Shown here: piece after piece, positions 46,643 through 57,815 of the stretch
Layout of the letters: the number at the start of each line of letters is the position of its first letter
Numbering within the stretch: the stretch's first letter is position 1
Assembly: GCF_901709675.1 (NCBI RefSeq)
Contig: NC_051090.1
Span: forward strand, 1,423,342-1,487,341
From: Syngnathus acus
Lineage: Eukaryota > Chordata > Actinopteri > Syngnathiformes > Syngnathidae
Length of the DNA: 64,000 nucleotides
Direction: 5' to 3'
Program-made: the position numbers and the translations under genes
Notes under the pieces: model-generated
Database searches by the model: none
What the model was told of the DNA's origin: nothing
The model's input: only the letters and a program-made list of their open reading frames with translations

Positions 46643-46735
46643 ATGGCGAAGTGGAGACATCGAAATGCTCCGTTGCTTCGTTTCATTGAGGCTTCAGTTC
46701 CTTCAATCTATGGAAACGACGGACACAGTAAAGCG
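46643..46735 (+). CDS. Possible first coding exon of an unidentified transcript
   Basis: Just after the occludin 3' end, an ATG at 46643 opens 31 codons (MAKWRHRNAPLLRFIEASVP and more) that stop exactly at a good donor (AAGCG|GTAAGC). The preceding sequence resembles a promoter-proximal segment. I found no matching downstream exon on this strand before the window ends, and I do not recognise the peptide. It could be the start of a long non-coding or antisense transcript over nr2f6, or chance. Confidence 0.25.
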
Positions 46736-46749
46736 GTAAGCTTGAGATG

Positions 46750-47428
46750 ACAAAAAATCATTAACTCTAATTGACTTTTATATTATTGCGCGTCTACGAT
46801 ACCCTCGTTTTCATATCATTAGCATCATTAGCATCAGTCTTTCTGCTGATTTTAGCTTTGTGCGCTCTCTGGTTTCACTTGCGGATGTATTTTGAGTAGT
46901 TGTATCAGATGAATTGCATCGAAGATGCTCTTTTATTCTTGGGGAACACAATAATGTGTTAAACGCATTCGTTAGCTTCTCGCTAGCGCTAGCATTAGCT
47001 TACCGCTTAATAACTTGACTACAACGCTTGTTTACAAGACGTGCTCATAAAGATTGTGAGAGGATTTATTTTGTTACGTGGTATGTATGGTTGTATGGGC
47101 AATTCTTATGCTGTTGACATCTTTTAATCAATCAAAAATTTTGCGGCGCAAGTAAACACTTCCTCGGCTAAAAAACTACTGAGACCTGGTCTGGATCGCC
47201 ACTGCCCTCTAGTGGCAAGTATGGAGTAAAGTTATCTGCTTTTTGAAAGTTAGCATTACTTTGATTAAAAAATCAAACAATTTCCTAAATGGTTGGCATG
47301 TGCATACATTTATTTCTAGTCCTGCAAGCATAGCCTGTCAAACATTTAATTTGATCTGCATTTAGTAACATTCGGCAAGGTCATTGAAATCCAAGTCATG
47401 GAACTGTAATGAAGGAGCGCAGTTACTA

Positions 47429-47466
<38 letters not shown>

Positions 47467-48773
47467 AGAACGTTTTGAGCTTTTGAGGAAGTTGTCTTTT
47501 TTTACAATTTGCTAGATAACACCAAAAAAAAATCATCAGGTTTTGAGTCATTGTTTGTGGCATTAACAAATGTGAGCATTTTAGTACCATAAGTGCCTTG
47601 TGTAATAATTTTCTACCACTTTCTGTAAGGCCATGTTTGCTTTCCGACATTGGATTTACATACAGTATGTTAACCAAAATCTAAACAAACTACCTGTACC
47701 CTTAAACAAAAGAAACAAAAGGGTTGTACCTTTCATGGGCGCCTTGTTAAAATACATCTCAAACAACATTGTGTCCAGAAATCAATGCACAAGCCTGCCT
47801 TTGTGAGAAAACAATTGAAAATGGACATTGATCCCTTTGAATTGACTATTTGCGCATTAATGGTTCACTATACAATCTTTGATCTTAGAAAATAACATGA
47901 GGTAATAATGTCAGACTTAGACGTAAGATAAACTTTGTAAAACCTAAGACATCTGTGTGTCATTTGCTACATATTAAAGCCACTCTCTGCAAAATATATA
48001 TATTATGCGATTTGACCACTTGGGGGCAGCAAATCACAACTTCCTCAGAGAGTAACTGAGCATATTCATGTAGCAACTATTGTGACACACTTTAGAAAGC
48101 TGTTTGAGCATTTATTCGAAATTCTTCTCCAGTAGGGCAACTTTGGCAGAATATTAAAAAATGTACATGTTAAAAGTGAGACAAACTTGTGCACTAGTTG
48201 ACAGCTGAATGACACTATAGTACAACAGTAGATGTTAACTAGTATAATTTGATGTCTTTAGTCGTACCAGTAGCACACAATTGCCAACTAATGCACAATT
48301 TTGCCTTGTTCGAGTTGTCATACTAGTTGATGGACGTTTGGATGGATTTCGAATAAATGATCGAGCGGCTCGCCATAGACCGACGCACTGCAACAACATG
48401 ACTTGGGCGATACAATACATTTGGTAACAACTCCGATGAATTCGGCACAACATGAAGAAAGACCCACACGGGCTAATGTGGGTAGATGTGCTGTTGCTGT
48501 GGCTTCATATGGGCTTAAAGCAGACAACACACACACAAACTCACACACACACACGGATCAAAGTCAGTCACATTAAGGATGATATGGGAGGTAGTATGTG
48601 CTCATGGCCTAAATCTCCATTTTAATTTCTGTAGTCCAGAATGAGACTAAGAGAGCGCAGATGAAGGCCAGAGCCTAAACACGCAAGTGCTGCAAATAAA
48701 ACGACCTGGCCTTCTCCAGCCTTTTCAAGTTCTCTGCATCCTCCCGTCGACTGTCAGCGTGTCGGCAGGTTGG
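46750..48773. other. Region between the occludin 3' end and nr2f6; no gene seen
   Basis: Contains the probable nr2f6 3' UTR (minus strand). Candidate polyadenylation hexamers for nr2f6 are ATTAAA (plus-strand TTTAAT-type sequence near 48622-48627) and AATAAA at 48111-48116 (plus-strand TTTATT). A GT microsatellite lies at 47431-47464. Confidence 0.4.
47431..47464. repeat. (GT)n microsatellite
   Basis: About sixteen uninterrupted GT dinucleotides. Confidence 0.9.
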
Positions 48774-51700
48774 CTACGGTCCCGGGGCGTAGGGCCAGCT
48801 GATGGAGCTCCCCGACAACTGCATGTCTCGGATCAGCGTCTCGATGGGGGTCTTGCCCACCAGGCGCATGAAGAAGAGCTGCGAGATGAGGTTGGCTGGC
48901 ACGGCACGAAGAGCCGGCAGGCGCAGGAGCAAGCGGCCGAAGCGCTGGGGATGGTTGGGGTACTGCAACCTCTCGTACTCGGTCAACGCCACCTGGGCCT
49001 TCTCCTGCAGGGACTCTACGTGGGCTGGATCATTCAGACCGCATGCATCTGACAGAGGAGGAAGGACCTTGCATTATTGGGTATAAAGACTTTTTTGGGG
49101 ATTGTGAAAACACTTCAGATGCAGTGACATGACTTACCTGGTGAAAAGAGAGCGATGGCTTTCAGGCAGCTGTATTCAGCTGTGTCCACTTGCAGTCTGT
49201 TGAGCTTGTCCACTTGGTCCTGGAAGATCCTGACCTGGTCCATGAAGGACACCACCCTCTCGGCAGACATTGGGGACGAGTGGAAGCCGGCCGCTGCCAG
49301 CAGGGGGGCCATGTGGAGTGGCAAAGCAGACTGGGCTGCGTTGAGAATGAAAAGTTCGCTCCAGCTCAGCCTCAGCAGCGCCACCTGAAGGAATCAAGTC
49401 AGGTGTTTGAGCCAGCGCAACGTCAATAGCTTTCACCATCCTTGACTGACCTGCTCCGAAACTGGCAGCTCTGGGAAGTACGGGATGTTTCTGGCCCACT
49501 CGATGGTGCTGAAGAGGAGGCGGGCAGCTAGCTCGCAGATGCTGTCAATGCCCATGACGGAGGCTCCGCTCGCAGAAGCTCCCATCTGCGCCTGGCCGTA
49601 CGGGGTCCCGTAGCGGCTGTGAGGGTACGGCTCGGCCCGAAGCAGCTGGGAGATGAGCTCCGACACCGGCTGCCCGTTGAAGTAGTCTGCTCCCAGGTGA
49701 TTGGGCAACACGCCTCCCGCTCCGCCGGCCCGTTGGGAGTTGGGACTGATACCTGAGTGGGAAGGTGGGATGCGACCCCTCTGGACAGCTGCGGGGACAC
49801 GGGCGAATTTGCTAAACATGGTGGCTGTACTTTTCCGATTAAAACAATATCCTGTACATTCTGATAAAGATGTGAAAAATGTATTCATTAACATATATTG
49901 AACAGTCCACTTTCCAAAATCCACTTTTGATAATCCTCCAGATGGACAAACGGTCCATGAGGTTGTTTTTTTTTGTCCACAGCACTTGAGAGTTCAGCCT
50001 CGGCAGGAGTTTACACTCTCCTGAATGACCTTCCAGTCATACTGTATATATGCCATGGCCATAATAAAACCGCTAAAAGAACACATCTAGCAGCGCCCAA
50101 GACTTGCTGGCTATGCTTGAGATAATCTCTCCATATAGCAGTGGGATATAATCACCTCAAAAGTTAATGCTACTTTGACTGAGCCAAAGTTGAGCTCCAC
50201 AATTCCAGGTAGTGTGGAAACAGCTACGGCGTGCGTCACCGCCTCACTCAGTCATTACCAAGCGGGCCTAATATAACCTCTGTTACATGTGAGCATTAGA
50301 AGCCATAGATCAGAACTGGAAACTCCAGTCACACGTCAATAGACTTGAACATGACAATTGGTAAAGTTCAAAAAATGAAAGTAGTCACGTATGAATATTT
50401 AAGTTTCTTTGGGTGTTCCCGAACCCCCCCCCCCCCCCCCGTGTGCCTGTTCAAATATTTTATTTTTTTCCGATCAGCCGCTCTTTCCGTGTTGTTCAAA
50501 TGGGCTGGTGACCCGCTTATCGCAGATCATCAGCAGCTGCCAGAGTTCAACACCGCGGTAAAAACATGCCTTCAGTTGACAGTATAAATATTCCGCTCGG
50601 GTCACTGGCAAATGTCACTGCTTGCTCTCATTGTTAGCAGGTAAAGAAAAAGAAACCTATCTACTGGATCTGTAGCCAGCGGCGTGGTGGCCATCTGGAA
50701 GTTCGGCAGACCTTCCGTGCGGCCAATCCACTCCAGGCAGAAATTGTCGCGCATCAGGGACAGTCCCCCGTTCATGCAACCCCATTTGATAAATTAGTTT
50801 TGGTGTTGTTGTTTGTTGTCTGCAGGCCTCCAAGTGGGATTTTGCTGAGGCACAAATATGGGGAAGAGCACAGAAGCATTTCTGGGGCTTTGAAGGTTCT
50901 AAGATTGAAGTTAGTCACATTTTCCTCTTCCGTCGGCACATCATTTTGCTTACGTAAGAAATACCACATTTCATGACTATTTTAAAGCCCAGTTTTATAG
51001 TCTTCTATTAATCATGATTTAGTTTGGTTTCAGCCTAACTAATAAAGCATTGTAATTAGCCATTTAGTGTGACGTGCAGAATGACCCGCTAACCTGCATT
51101 GCGTATTGATCTCACCTTCTTTGCGCATGCCAACATGGAAACATTTCTTGAGTCGACAGTACTGGCACTGGTTGCGATGGTGCTGGTCGATTTGGCATTC
51201 TCGGTTTGATCTGCAAACCCAAATGTAAGGTGATGAAAATCCTCCAACACGCAGTGTTTTTCCAATAAGCACTTTGTATTCACGTTTTCCCTTCCCGCCC
51301 CCCCTGCTGCCTCCTCTCACGGCCTCTCTGATGAGAGAAAAGTGTGAGCTGGCGTGTCTGAAGAGCTCTTCAAGGCTGTGACCTTTGTAAATCATCAAGC
51401 CAACACGCCCTTGTGTCGCCTTGTACGGCAGACGAGCCCCGGCAACATTCCTTTCAGCCCTGGATATGACATGCCGATTAAAGACACATTCCTTTCAGGG
51501 TTAGCGTATTATTACCAGAAAAGGAATATATGACGGAGAACTCCCCCCCCCCCCACCCCAAGAGCAAAGAAATGAGTTTGCAACACTTTGTTGACCTTCA
51601 GAAGCATATGGCTGACCTTCATTTTTTTTTTTCCCGTTTCCAGGAACTTTCCAAATATAGAAACGCTCCACTCAGACAAATACGCTTCCGGCTAATTACC

Positions 51701-51968
51701 TGCAGGAGTAGTTGAGGTTACGTCGGATGCTCCTTTTGAAGAAGCTCTTGCAGCCCTCGCACGTGAACACGCCGTAGTGTTTCCCGCTGGACTTGTCGCC
51801 GCACACCACGCAGTCCAGCACGCAGGCCTTGTCCTCATCGGCGACGTCCACATCGCTGCTTCCGGCGTGGGGCGAAGCCTCCTCCTCCTCCCGCCGCAGG
51901 TATACCTTCTCCTCCAGTCCCATGGCGTCCCCGTTGGGGTTGCCCCATCCCCCACTTACCATGGCCAT
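48774..51968 (-). CDS. nr2f6: Nuclear receptor subfamily 2 group F member 6 (EAR-2)
   Basis: Five coding exons on the minus strand: 51968-51700, 51210-51116, 49788-49451, 49384-49138, 49048-48774, giving 407 residues (human NR2F6 about 404). The start [14 protein letters not shown] matches the NR2F6 N-terminus, which distinguishes it from COUP-TFI and II. The DNA-binding domain begins [20 protein letters not shown], with zinc cysteines 53, 56, 70 and 73 and P-box [10 protein letters not shown]; the second finger ([20 protein letters not shown]) is in exon 2. The ligand-binding domain starts near residue 175, with [37 protein letters not shown], and a C-terminus [18 protein letters not shown]. 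Known role: nuclear orphan receptor, mostly a repressor, binding AGGTCA direct repeats. Intron 2 (49789-51115) contains an unexplained coding-like segment. Confidence 0.95.
50656..50775 (-). other. Unidentified coding-like segment in nr2f6 intron 2
   Basis: On the minus strand a 40-codon segment from ATG 50775 reads [20 protein letters not shown], then [20 protein letters not shown]. It ends where a donor-like GATAG|GTTTCT occurs. It is GC-rich and codon-like compared with the AT-rich intron around it. I do not recognise it. It could be an alternative nr2f6 exon, a fragment of a retrocopy, or a conserved element. No convincing acceptor was found upstream. Confidence 0.25.
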
Positions 51969-53230
51969 AGTGGCCTTGGATCATACGCTGACCCGCTCCG
52001 GTTTTAAGTCACAAAAGGGGCAATGGGCTGGCTCCAGTTTGATCTCCAAGGTAGCAAAAGGATGAAAAGTTGTCTCTGCGATGACCTTTCCCTCCTTGTC
52101 GTCTGTTTGGATTGACCCGGCGATCTTCCCTGGTGCACTCTGGTCCTTAATCTGGCTGCTCCCTCTGTTCTTGCCTTTTGCTCTTGTTTATGCTGCCCTG
52201 ACCTCCAATCAATGGTTCCTGAGAAAACTTTACGCACACACACTGAGCGGTTCAGAGTTCAGGCAGGAGAAGAAAAAAAAGGGTGCAGCCTTCTCAAACC
52301 CAGGAAACAATAAATTACACTTTGTCTCCCATTCTGGTCTCCACTTTCATTCACAGACTTTCTTTCCCCCCTCTGAGAAGAAGAACAAACTCAGCTACAG
52401 TCACTCTGCGTCTCTACGCGTGACTGCTTTCTTGCAAAAGGACAAGTGGGAGGAAAATAAAACAGTGCTCTCCTTGAGGCAGGGTTAAACTACCCTGCCC
52501 TCTGCTCCAACTTCTAAACTCGTCCAACCAGTTCCCGTGCAGCGCTGGGGTGTTTATCTGCTGATCTTGGGCCAGCTCGAGTCCAGACTCAACTCTTGAC
52601 TTGTCGAGGCAGAGGTGACACCGATGAAGGGGGGGGAAGAAATGTTCATCCACTCAGAAACTTTGTGACCTAAAAGTGATGCATAAAAAAGAAATCCATA
52701 AAAATGCTGACACTGGCTTCATGCGTTCTATTCGAACCAGAGAGGTCTGAGGAAGACGACACACTCCCTCTTTCTTTTGGAAAAATGCCTCTGTGGTTTC
52801 TGCGGCAACTCAATTCATTAGTCCTCTTCTCTGAAGTTGACTTCTGTTTTCTTTGTGCGCCTCCAACTCTGCTGCAAAGGCTCAAATGTCACAAGACAAA
52901 TACAAAAAAAAAAAAAGGCAGAAACAAAGTCGACCTCCCGTGAGACACTTTTTTTTCTTCTCAGCCTTGTTAAGTCACTGTCCATCCAGCAGTTACAAGC
53001 AGAGGCCAGAACCTCTTCACATTCCCTGCCAGGGAGTCGGGGTGTACTGTTGCACTCTGTCGTCCTCCTCCTCCAATAGGAATAAATGAGTCCAAGAAGC
53101 AGGAAAAAGCCGATCACGGACGGAACGGAGTCTTTGGTGAAGCGGACCCGGCCGGCCCGGCTGCCTCTCAGCTTCACGTCAGCCTCTCTCCGCCTCTCCC
53201 GGCTCGGTCTCCCCCTTTAGGGAGAGTTAG
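51969..53230 (-). promoter_or_regulatory. nr2f6: nr2f6 5' UTR and promoter region
   Basis: Sequence upstream of the nr2f6 start on the minus strand. It is fairly GC- and CT-rich near 53090-53220 (CCGGCCGGCCCGG). The transcription start and any upstream exon cannot be fixed by eye, and no TATA box was recognised. Confidence 0.3.
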
Positions 53231-56200
53231 CGTGTGTCTGTGTGCTCAGGGATTTGACACTGCTATTCAAGCCCTGCCGTTGCCATGACGCCAGATGCCT
53301 TATAAGGCCAACAGAGTCAAAGAGCACAGAGTGGGCCACGGCGCACACACATAGTCATAGAGAAAGAATGCCTGACTGGCTGCCTGTTTCCCCCCTGACC
53401 TCAGGCCATGGAGAGAGCAGGAGGAGTTAACCCCAACACTGCCACAAGACAAAGAGGAGGGGGGGGGGCGAATGTCACATGGAGCGTATGCTACCCTTAC
53501 TCATGTTCCCCACTCCACTCTAATCCTCCGAACTTCCTGCGACATTGTTGACCCAATAATATCAGGGAGGGCCTGTTGTTGTTGTTTTTGTAGTGCGACT
53601 TGTGAAAAGGTTATATGATAAGGCCGCGGCCCCTTTTCACACCTGCTCCTCACACTCACTCGTACGACGAGGGGGCTGGAAGACACACGCACCACCACAC
53701 ACACACCCGCTGGTCACGTGTTTCTTGTGTGTTATCACATAAATCATTTTACTTTAAGAAACAAATAGGAGGAAAAAAGGAATAGGTCAGAAATAATACA
53801 AATCAAAGCATATTAGGTGACCTAAGAAAGGAAAGTAGTCATTTCATAAAAATATTTGTCATCTTAGCGGTAGTTCAGAATTTTTTTGGGGGGCATCTTT
53901 CATGTCAAGAGTCAAATGAGGGCAATAAAGTTGCAAATCGTTAGCCTGATAACGTTAGCCTGAGTTATTTTCAACTTACCGTCTCAATATCAATAAATAT
54001 TACCAATGTGCTTTCTAAAATCAATTTCTTCACATCTCATCCAAGTCATGGTCAAGGTTGGCAACATTGTTAAATTTGATGGGTCCCACCCTGCCCCAAC
54101 AACGCTACCAGGCTAACCAACTGACCCCTCCCCTAAAAAAAAAAAAATGCTGAAATATTTATGACCGCTTCAAAAAGGTTTTCTCATCACATGCTTGTGC
54201 AGGAATGTCACCGGAACGGAGAAAAGGTTTTCCCTTCCTCGCCATCGTCTTTGCCTAAGAGGAGCAACTCCCATCAAAAGTAAAGCTGTCACAACACGGT
54301 GCACTTGGACAGAGAACATAAGGTAACTTTAACCTACATCTGTCACAGCCAGACTCATTGTGCATGGCTAGCCCTTTTGTTTGGAGTATCAGGGGCCAAG
54401 CTAAGCTGCAAACTGAATTAGTGCTGTCTTTTAAGCGGCTCTCTATCAGGCATGCTGGACTGTACACACACAATGCAAAAAGATTCAACCATGGAATCAT
54501 ATTTACTCACTGAAATGGCTGTTCGGCTCCTACTGATTTTAAAAATCTTCTTAGCACACTTACAATGTGTAGTGTAATGGACGCACACCGACCGTGTACA
54601 TATTGAGCGTATCCACTGGCGGAGCTAGGTGAGGGAGGGGGGGGGGAACTGAAGGGGCACTGCCCCCCCTGAAATATGCCTGGAGCCACTCAGGGGACAG
54701 GCCAGATAAATGATTCTTGGGTATTTCTTTTCAACATTTTTAGACATTTAATTTTTAAAGAATTTTTATCAGCATTTTCTCTAAAAAAAATCTGGTGTGT
54801 AGATTTTTGTGTGTGTTTTGTGGACCCCCTGAGATACACAAAAGTTTTCCCTTTAACAAAGAACAAATACAATAAAGTAACAAGATAACAGAACACATCA
54901 CAAACTGGCAATAATACAAGCATAACTCAAGAGACAAAACAAAACACAACCAGTTGCTTCTCTATTTGTGCTCGGCAAATGGACACGGTGTTGATTGCAC
55001 GTTTGCCAGTGGGAAAGTTGAACTGTTTAACATTTGTATTTGCTTGCCCCCAACTGTTTTCCAAGCAGATTAGGGAGGAGTAATCACTCTTAACACATTA
55101 CACACCACAGGATAATCACCGAGGATAATCTTTCAACGACGTCCCAGAATCTGGCCTCTGTTGACTTTGATCATTAGGGAGGCAAAATGATGACATTTTG
55201 CTTGATTGTTGGACCATTGGAGTCATGTTGGTGTTGTCCAGGTGTGTCATGTAAGATTACACACAAAAAGTTAGTATTAACTATGCTGGTCTTTTTACTG
55301 TTTGTTGGATAATGGATAATGCAGTGGAGGCAAGAATGGCATTTGGTGTGTGCTCTTTGAACCGCGGGGTCAAGAATGCAGCTGCTCTCAGCATGAAGTC
55401 AACTTCTGCGGCGGCGGCGCATTCTTAACACAGTCAGGAGTCCACAAAATGGCAGCAGGCAACACTTACCTGAGTTCTGCACAACACAAACACACACACA
55501 CTGGTTGTATATTATCGATATATATATATATACTGTACAGGTTTAACCAGTCCAAGGCCTGCGGGTCGTCGGGCAGGCTCCTTTGCGGGCGGTCACTTGA
55601 AATATCTCGACAACAGAACGCAAAAGCGCCTTTGATGAGTCTGAAAACATTTGCACATGCTAGCTTTGCATTAGTGTGTGTGTATGTTCAAACTCTCAGG
55701 TGAGCAAGGTTAGGAGAGCAGAGGTCAACATGTGGCAATGAAGCAGTGAGCCAGGAAGCGCGTGTTCTTTTGTTTTGGGCTGGAGCTGAGGCCAAATAGC
55801 ATGTGATCAACATCTAATTGTCTATACACTCTTATAAAGTCACCTTTGAATTGATTAAAAAGTAACATAGTATCAGCATTTGAGCGGTTGTCATTGAGTG
55901 TATTTATGGGTACAAGTATGACTATTTATCTGTTGTAAGAGTTTGACCTATAACATTTTAAGTGTGCGAGGAAAAGCACATGACTCCCTGTTTCTTCCTC
56001 ATTAGCCCAAAGAACTTTGGCCCAAAGAGCAACCTCTCTCTCTGTCTCTCTCGCTCTCTCTCTGCCCCCCCCAACAGGGGCCTTTGACCTGGAGCGAATG
56101 ACAGAGCAATTGAGAATAAACAGGGCAAAAGAACCTGCTAAAGGAAAACATCTGCTCGTGTGCGCGCGGAGCAACACACGGCATCCGATCAATAGCGTGC

Positions 56201-56351
56201 TTGCAAGAGATGGTGGGAAAGTTACCATTTGGTGTGTGTCCTTGTCATTCAAATGAGCTGTCTTGCAATGGCTGTGAACAAGGTATCAAGTCATTGTGCG
56301 TGGATTTACCCAATTGGCTGGATTTGTTTTGTCAGCAAATTGTGTCTTTGG
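53231..56351. other. Intergenic region; no gene seen
   Basis: Only short frames without splice context. A segment near 54612-54690 (CTGGCGGAGCTAGG, then G and C runs, then GGCACTGCCCCCC) resembles a degenerate fish interspersed repeat. It also contains CT repeats (56035-56062) and a short TA run (55521-55531). Confidence 0.4.
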
Positions 56352-56743
56352 TAGGGGTGTAAATCGCGGGTTTTGTAACGATACGATATCATATCGATAC
56401 AAAGAATCACGATACGATATTTGCCGATATCTTAAAGCCTGCTGTGATTCATTCACGATACATCATGATATAGTGCTCTACGATCGATATAGAACAATAT
56501 CCTGATTTATAACAATTCATACGCAAAAGCAACAAGGTACTGCAAACTCTTTATTTAGGAAATTACAAAGTGCTTCCAAACGAATGACTTGAAGCCCAAA
56601 GGTTTTCAAAATAAAGTCGTGTCTAATGTCCGAGGTCAAAAACGGGCGATATAGATCGATGTTTACGTTTAGCATCGATGCCAACAAATCGTAGAGCATT
56701 CTATCGATTAATCGATGTGTATCGATGAATCGTTACACCCCTA
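56352..56743. mobile_element. Small hAT-like inverted-repeat element bordering the satellite
   Basis: The left end TAGGGGTGTAAATCG and the right end CGTTACACCCCTA are inverted repeats of the common fish TAGGGGTGTAACG type. The interior is rich in ATCGATA/CGATACGATAT motifs that pair with each other. It is 392 bases long, without a transposase. No clear 8-bp target duplication was found (GTCTTTGG left, GTTTCAAA right). The satellite begins within two bases of its right end. Confidence 0.65.
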
Positions 56744-57220
56744 GTTTCAAACTACTTTTAGGGTTTCTAAGAATAGGGTTTCTAACTAGGCTTTCAAAAC
56801 TAAGGTTAGGGTTTCCGACTAGGGTTTCCAAGGAGTTTTGCCATCGCTAATTAGGGTTTCAAACTAGGCTCAGGGTTTCCGACTAGGGTTTTAAACCAAG
56901 GTTAGGGTTTCAAACTAGGTTTTAAAGCTAAGGTTAGGGTTTCCAACGAGGGTTTCAAACTACTTTTAGGGTTTCTAAGATTGGGGTTTCTAACTAGGCT
57001 TTCAAAACGAGGGTTAGGGTTTTCGACTAGGGTTTCCAAAATTAGGGTTAGGATTAGGGTTGGGGTTAGGGTTTCTAACTAGGCTTTCAAAACTAGGGTT
57101 AGGGTTAGAGTTAGGGTTAGAGTTAGAGTTACTAACTAGGCTTTCAAAACTAGAGTTAGGGTTAGGGTTTCTAGCTAGGCTTTCAAAACTAGGTTTAGGG
57201 TTTCCGACTAGGGTTTCCAA

Positions 57221-57815
57221 GGAGTTTTGCCATCGCTAATTAGGGTTTCAAACTAGGCTCAGGGTTTCCGACTAGGGTTTTAAACCAAGGTTAGGGTTTC
57301 AAACTAGGTTTTAAAGCTAGGGTTAGGGTTTCCAACGAGGCTTACAAACTACTTTTAGGATTTCTAAGATTAGGGTTTCTAACTAGGCTTTCAAAACGAG
57401 GGTTAGGGTTTCCGACCAGGGTTTCCAAGGAGTTTTGCCATTGCTAATTAGGGTTTCAAACTAGGGTTAGGGTTTCCGACTAGGGTTTTAAACCAAGGTT
57501 AGGGTTACAAACTTGGTTTTAAAGCTAGGCTTAAGGTTTCCAACGAGGCTTTCAAACTACTTTTAGGGTTTCTAAGATTAGGGTTTCTAACTAGGCTTTC
57601 AAAACTAGGGTTAGGGTTTTCGACTAGGGTTTCCAAAATTAGGGTTAGGATTAGGGTTGTGGTTAGGGTTTCTAACTAGAATTTCCAAACTAGGGTTAGG
57701 GTTAGAGTTGGTTAGGGTTAGGGTTACTAACTAGGCTTTCAAAACTAGAGTTAGGGTTAGGGTTTTTAACTAGGCTTTCAAAACTAAGGTTAGAGTTTCC
57801 GACTAGGGTTTCCAA
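57221..57815. repeat. Composite satellite block 1 (208 + 387 bp)
   Basis: The 208-base module ends at the variant marker GCCATTGC. The following 387-base module carries the diagnostic GCTTAAGGTTTCC and TAACTAGAATTTC. The same 595-base block recurs at 58211-58805, 59596-60190 and 61529-62123 with identical spacing, so the pair moves as one unit. Confidence 0.8.
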
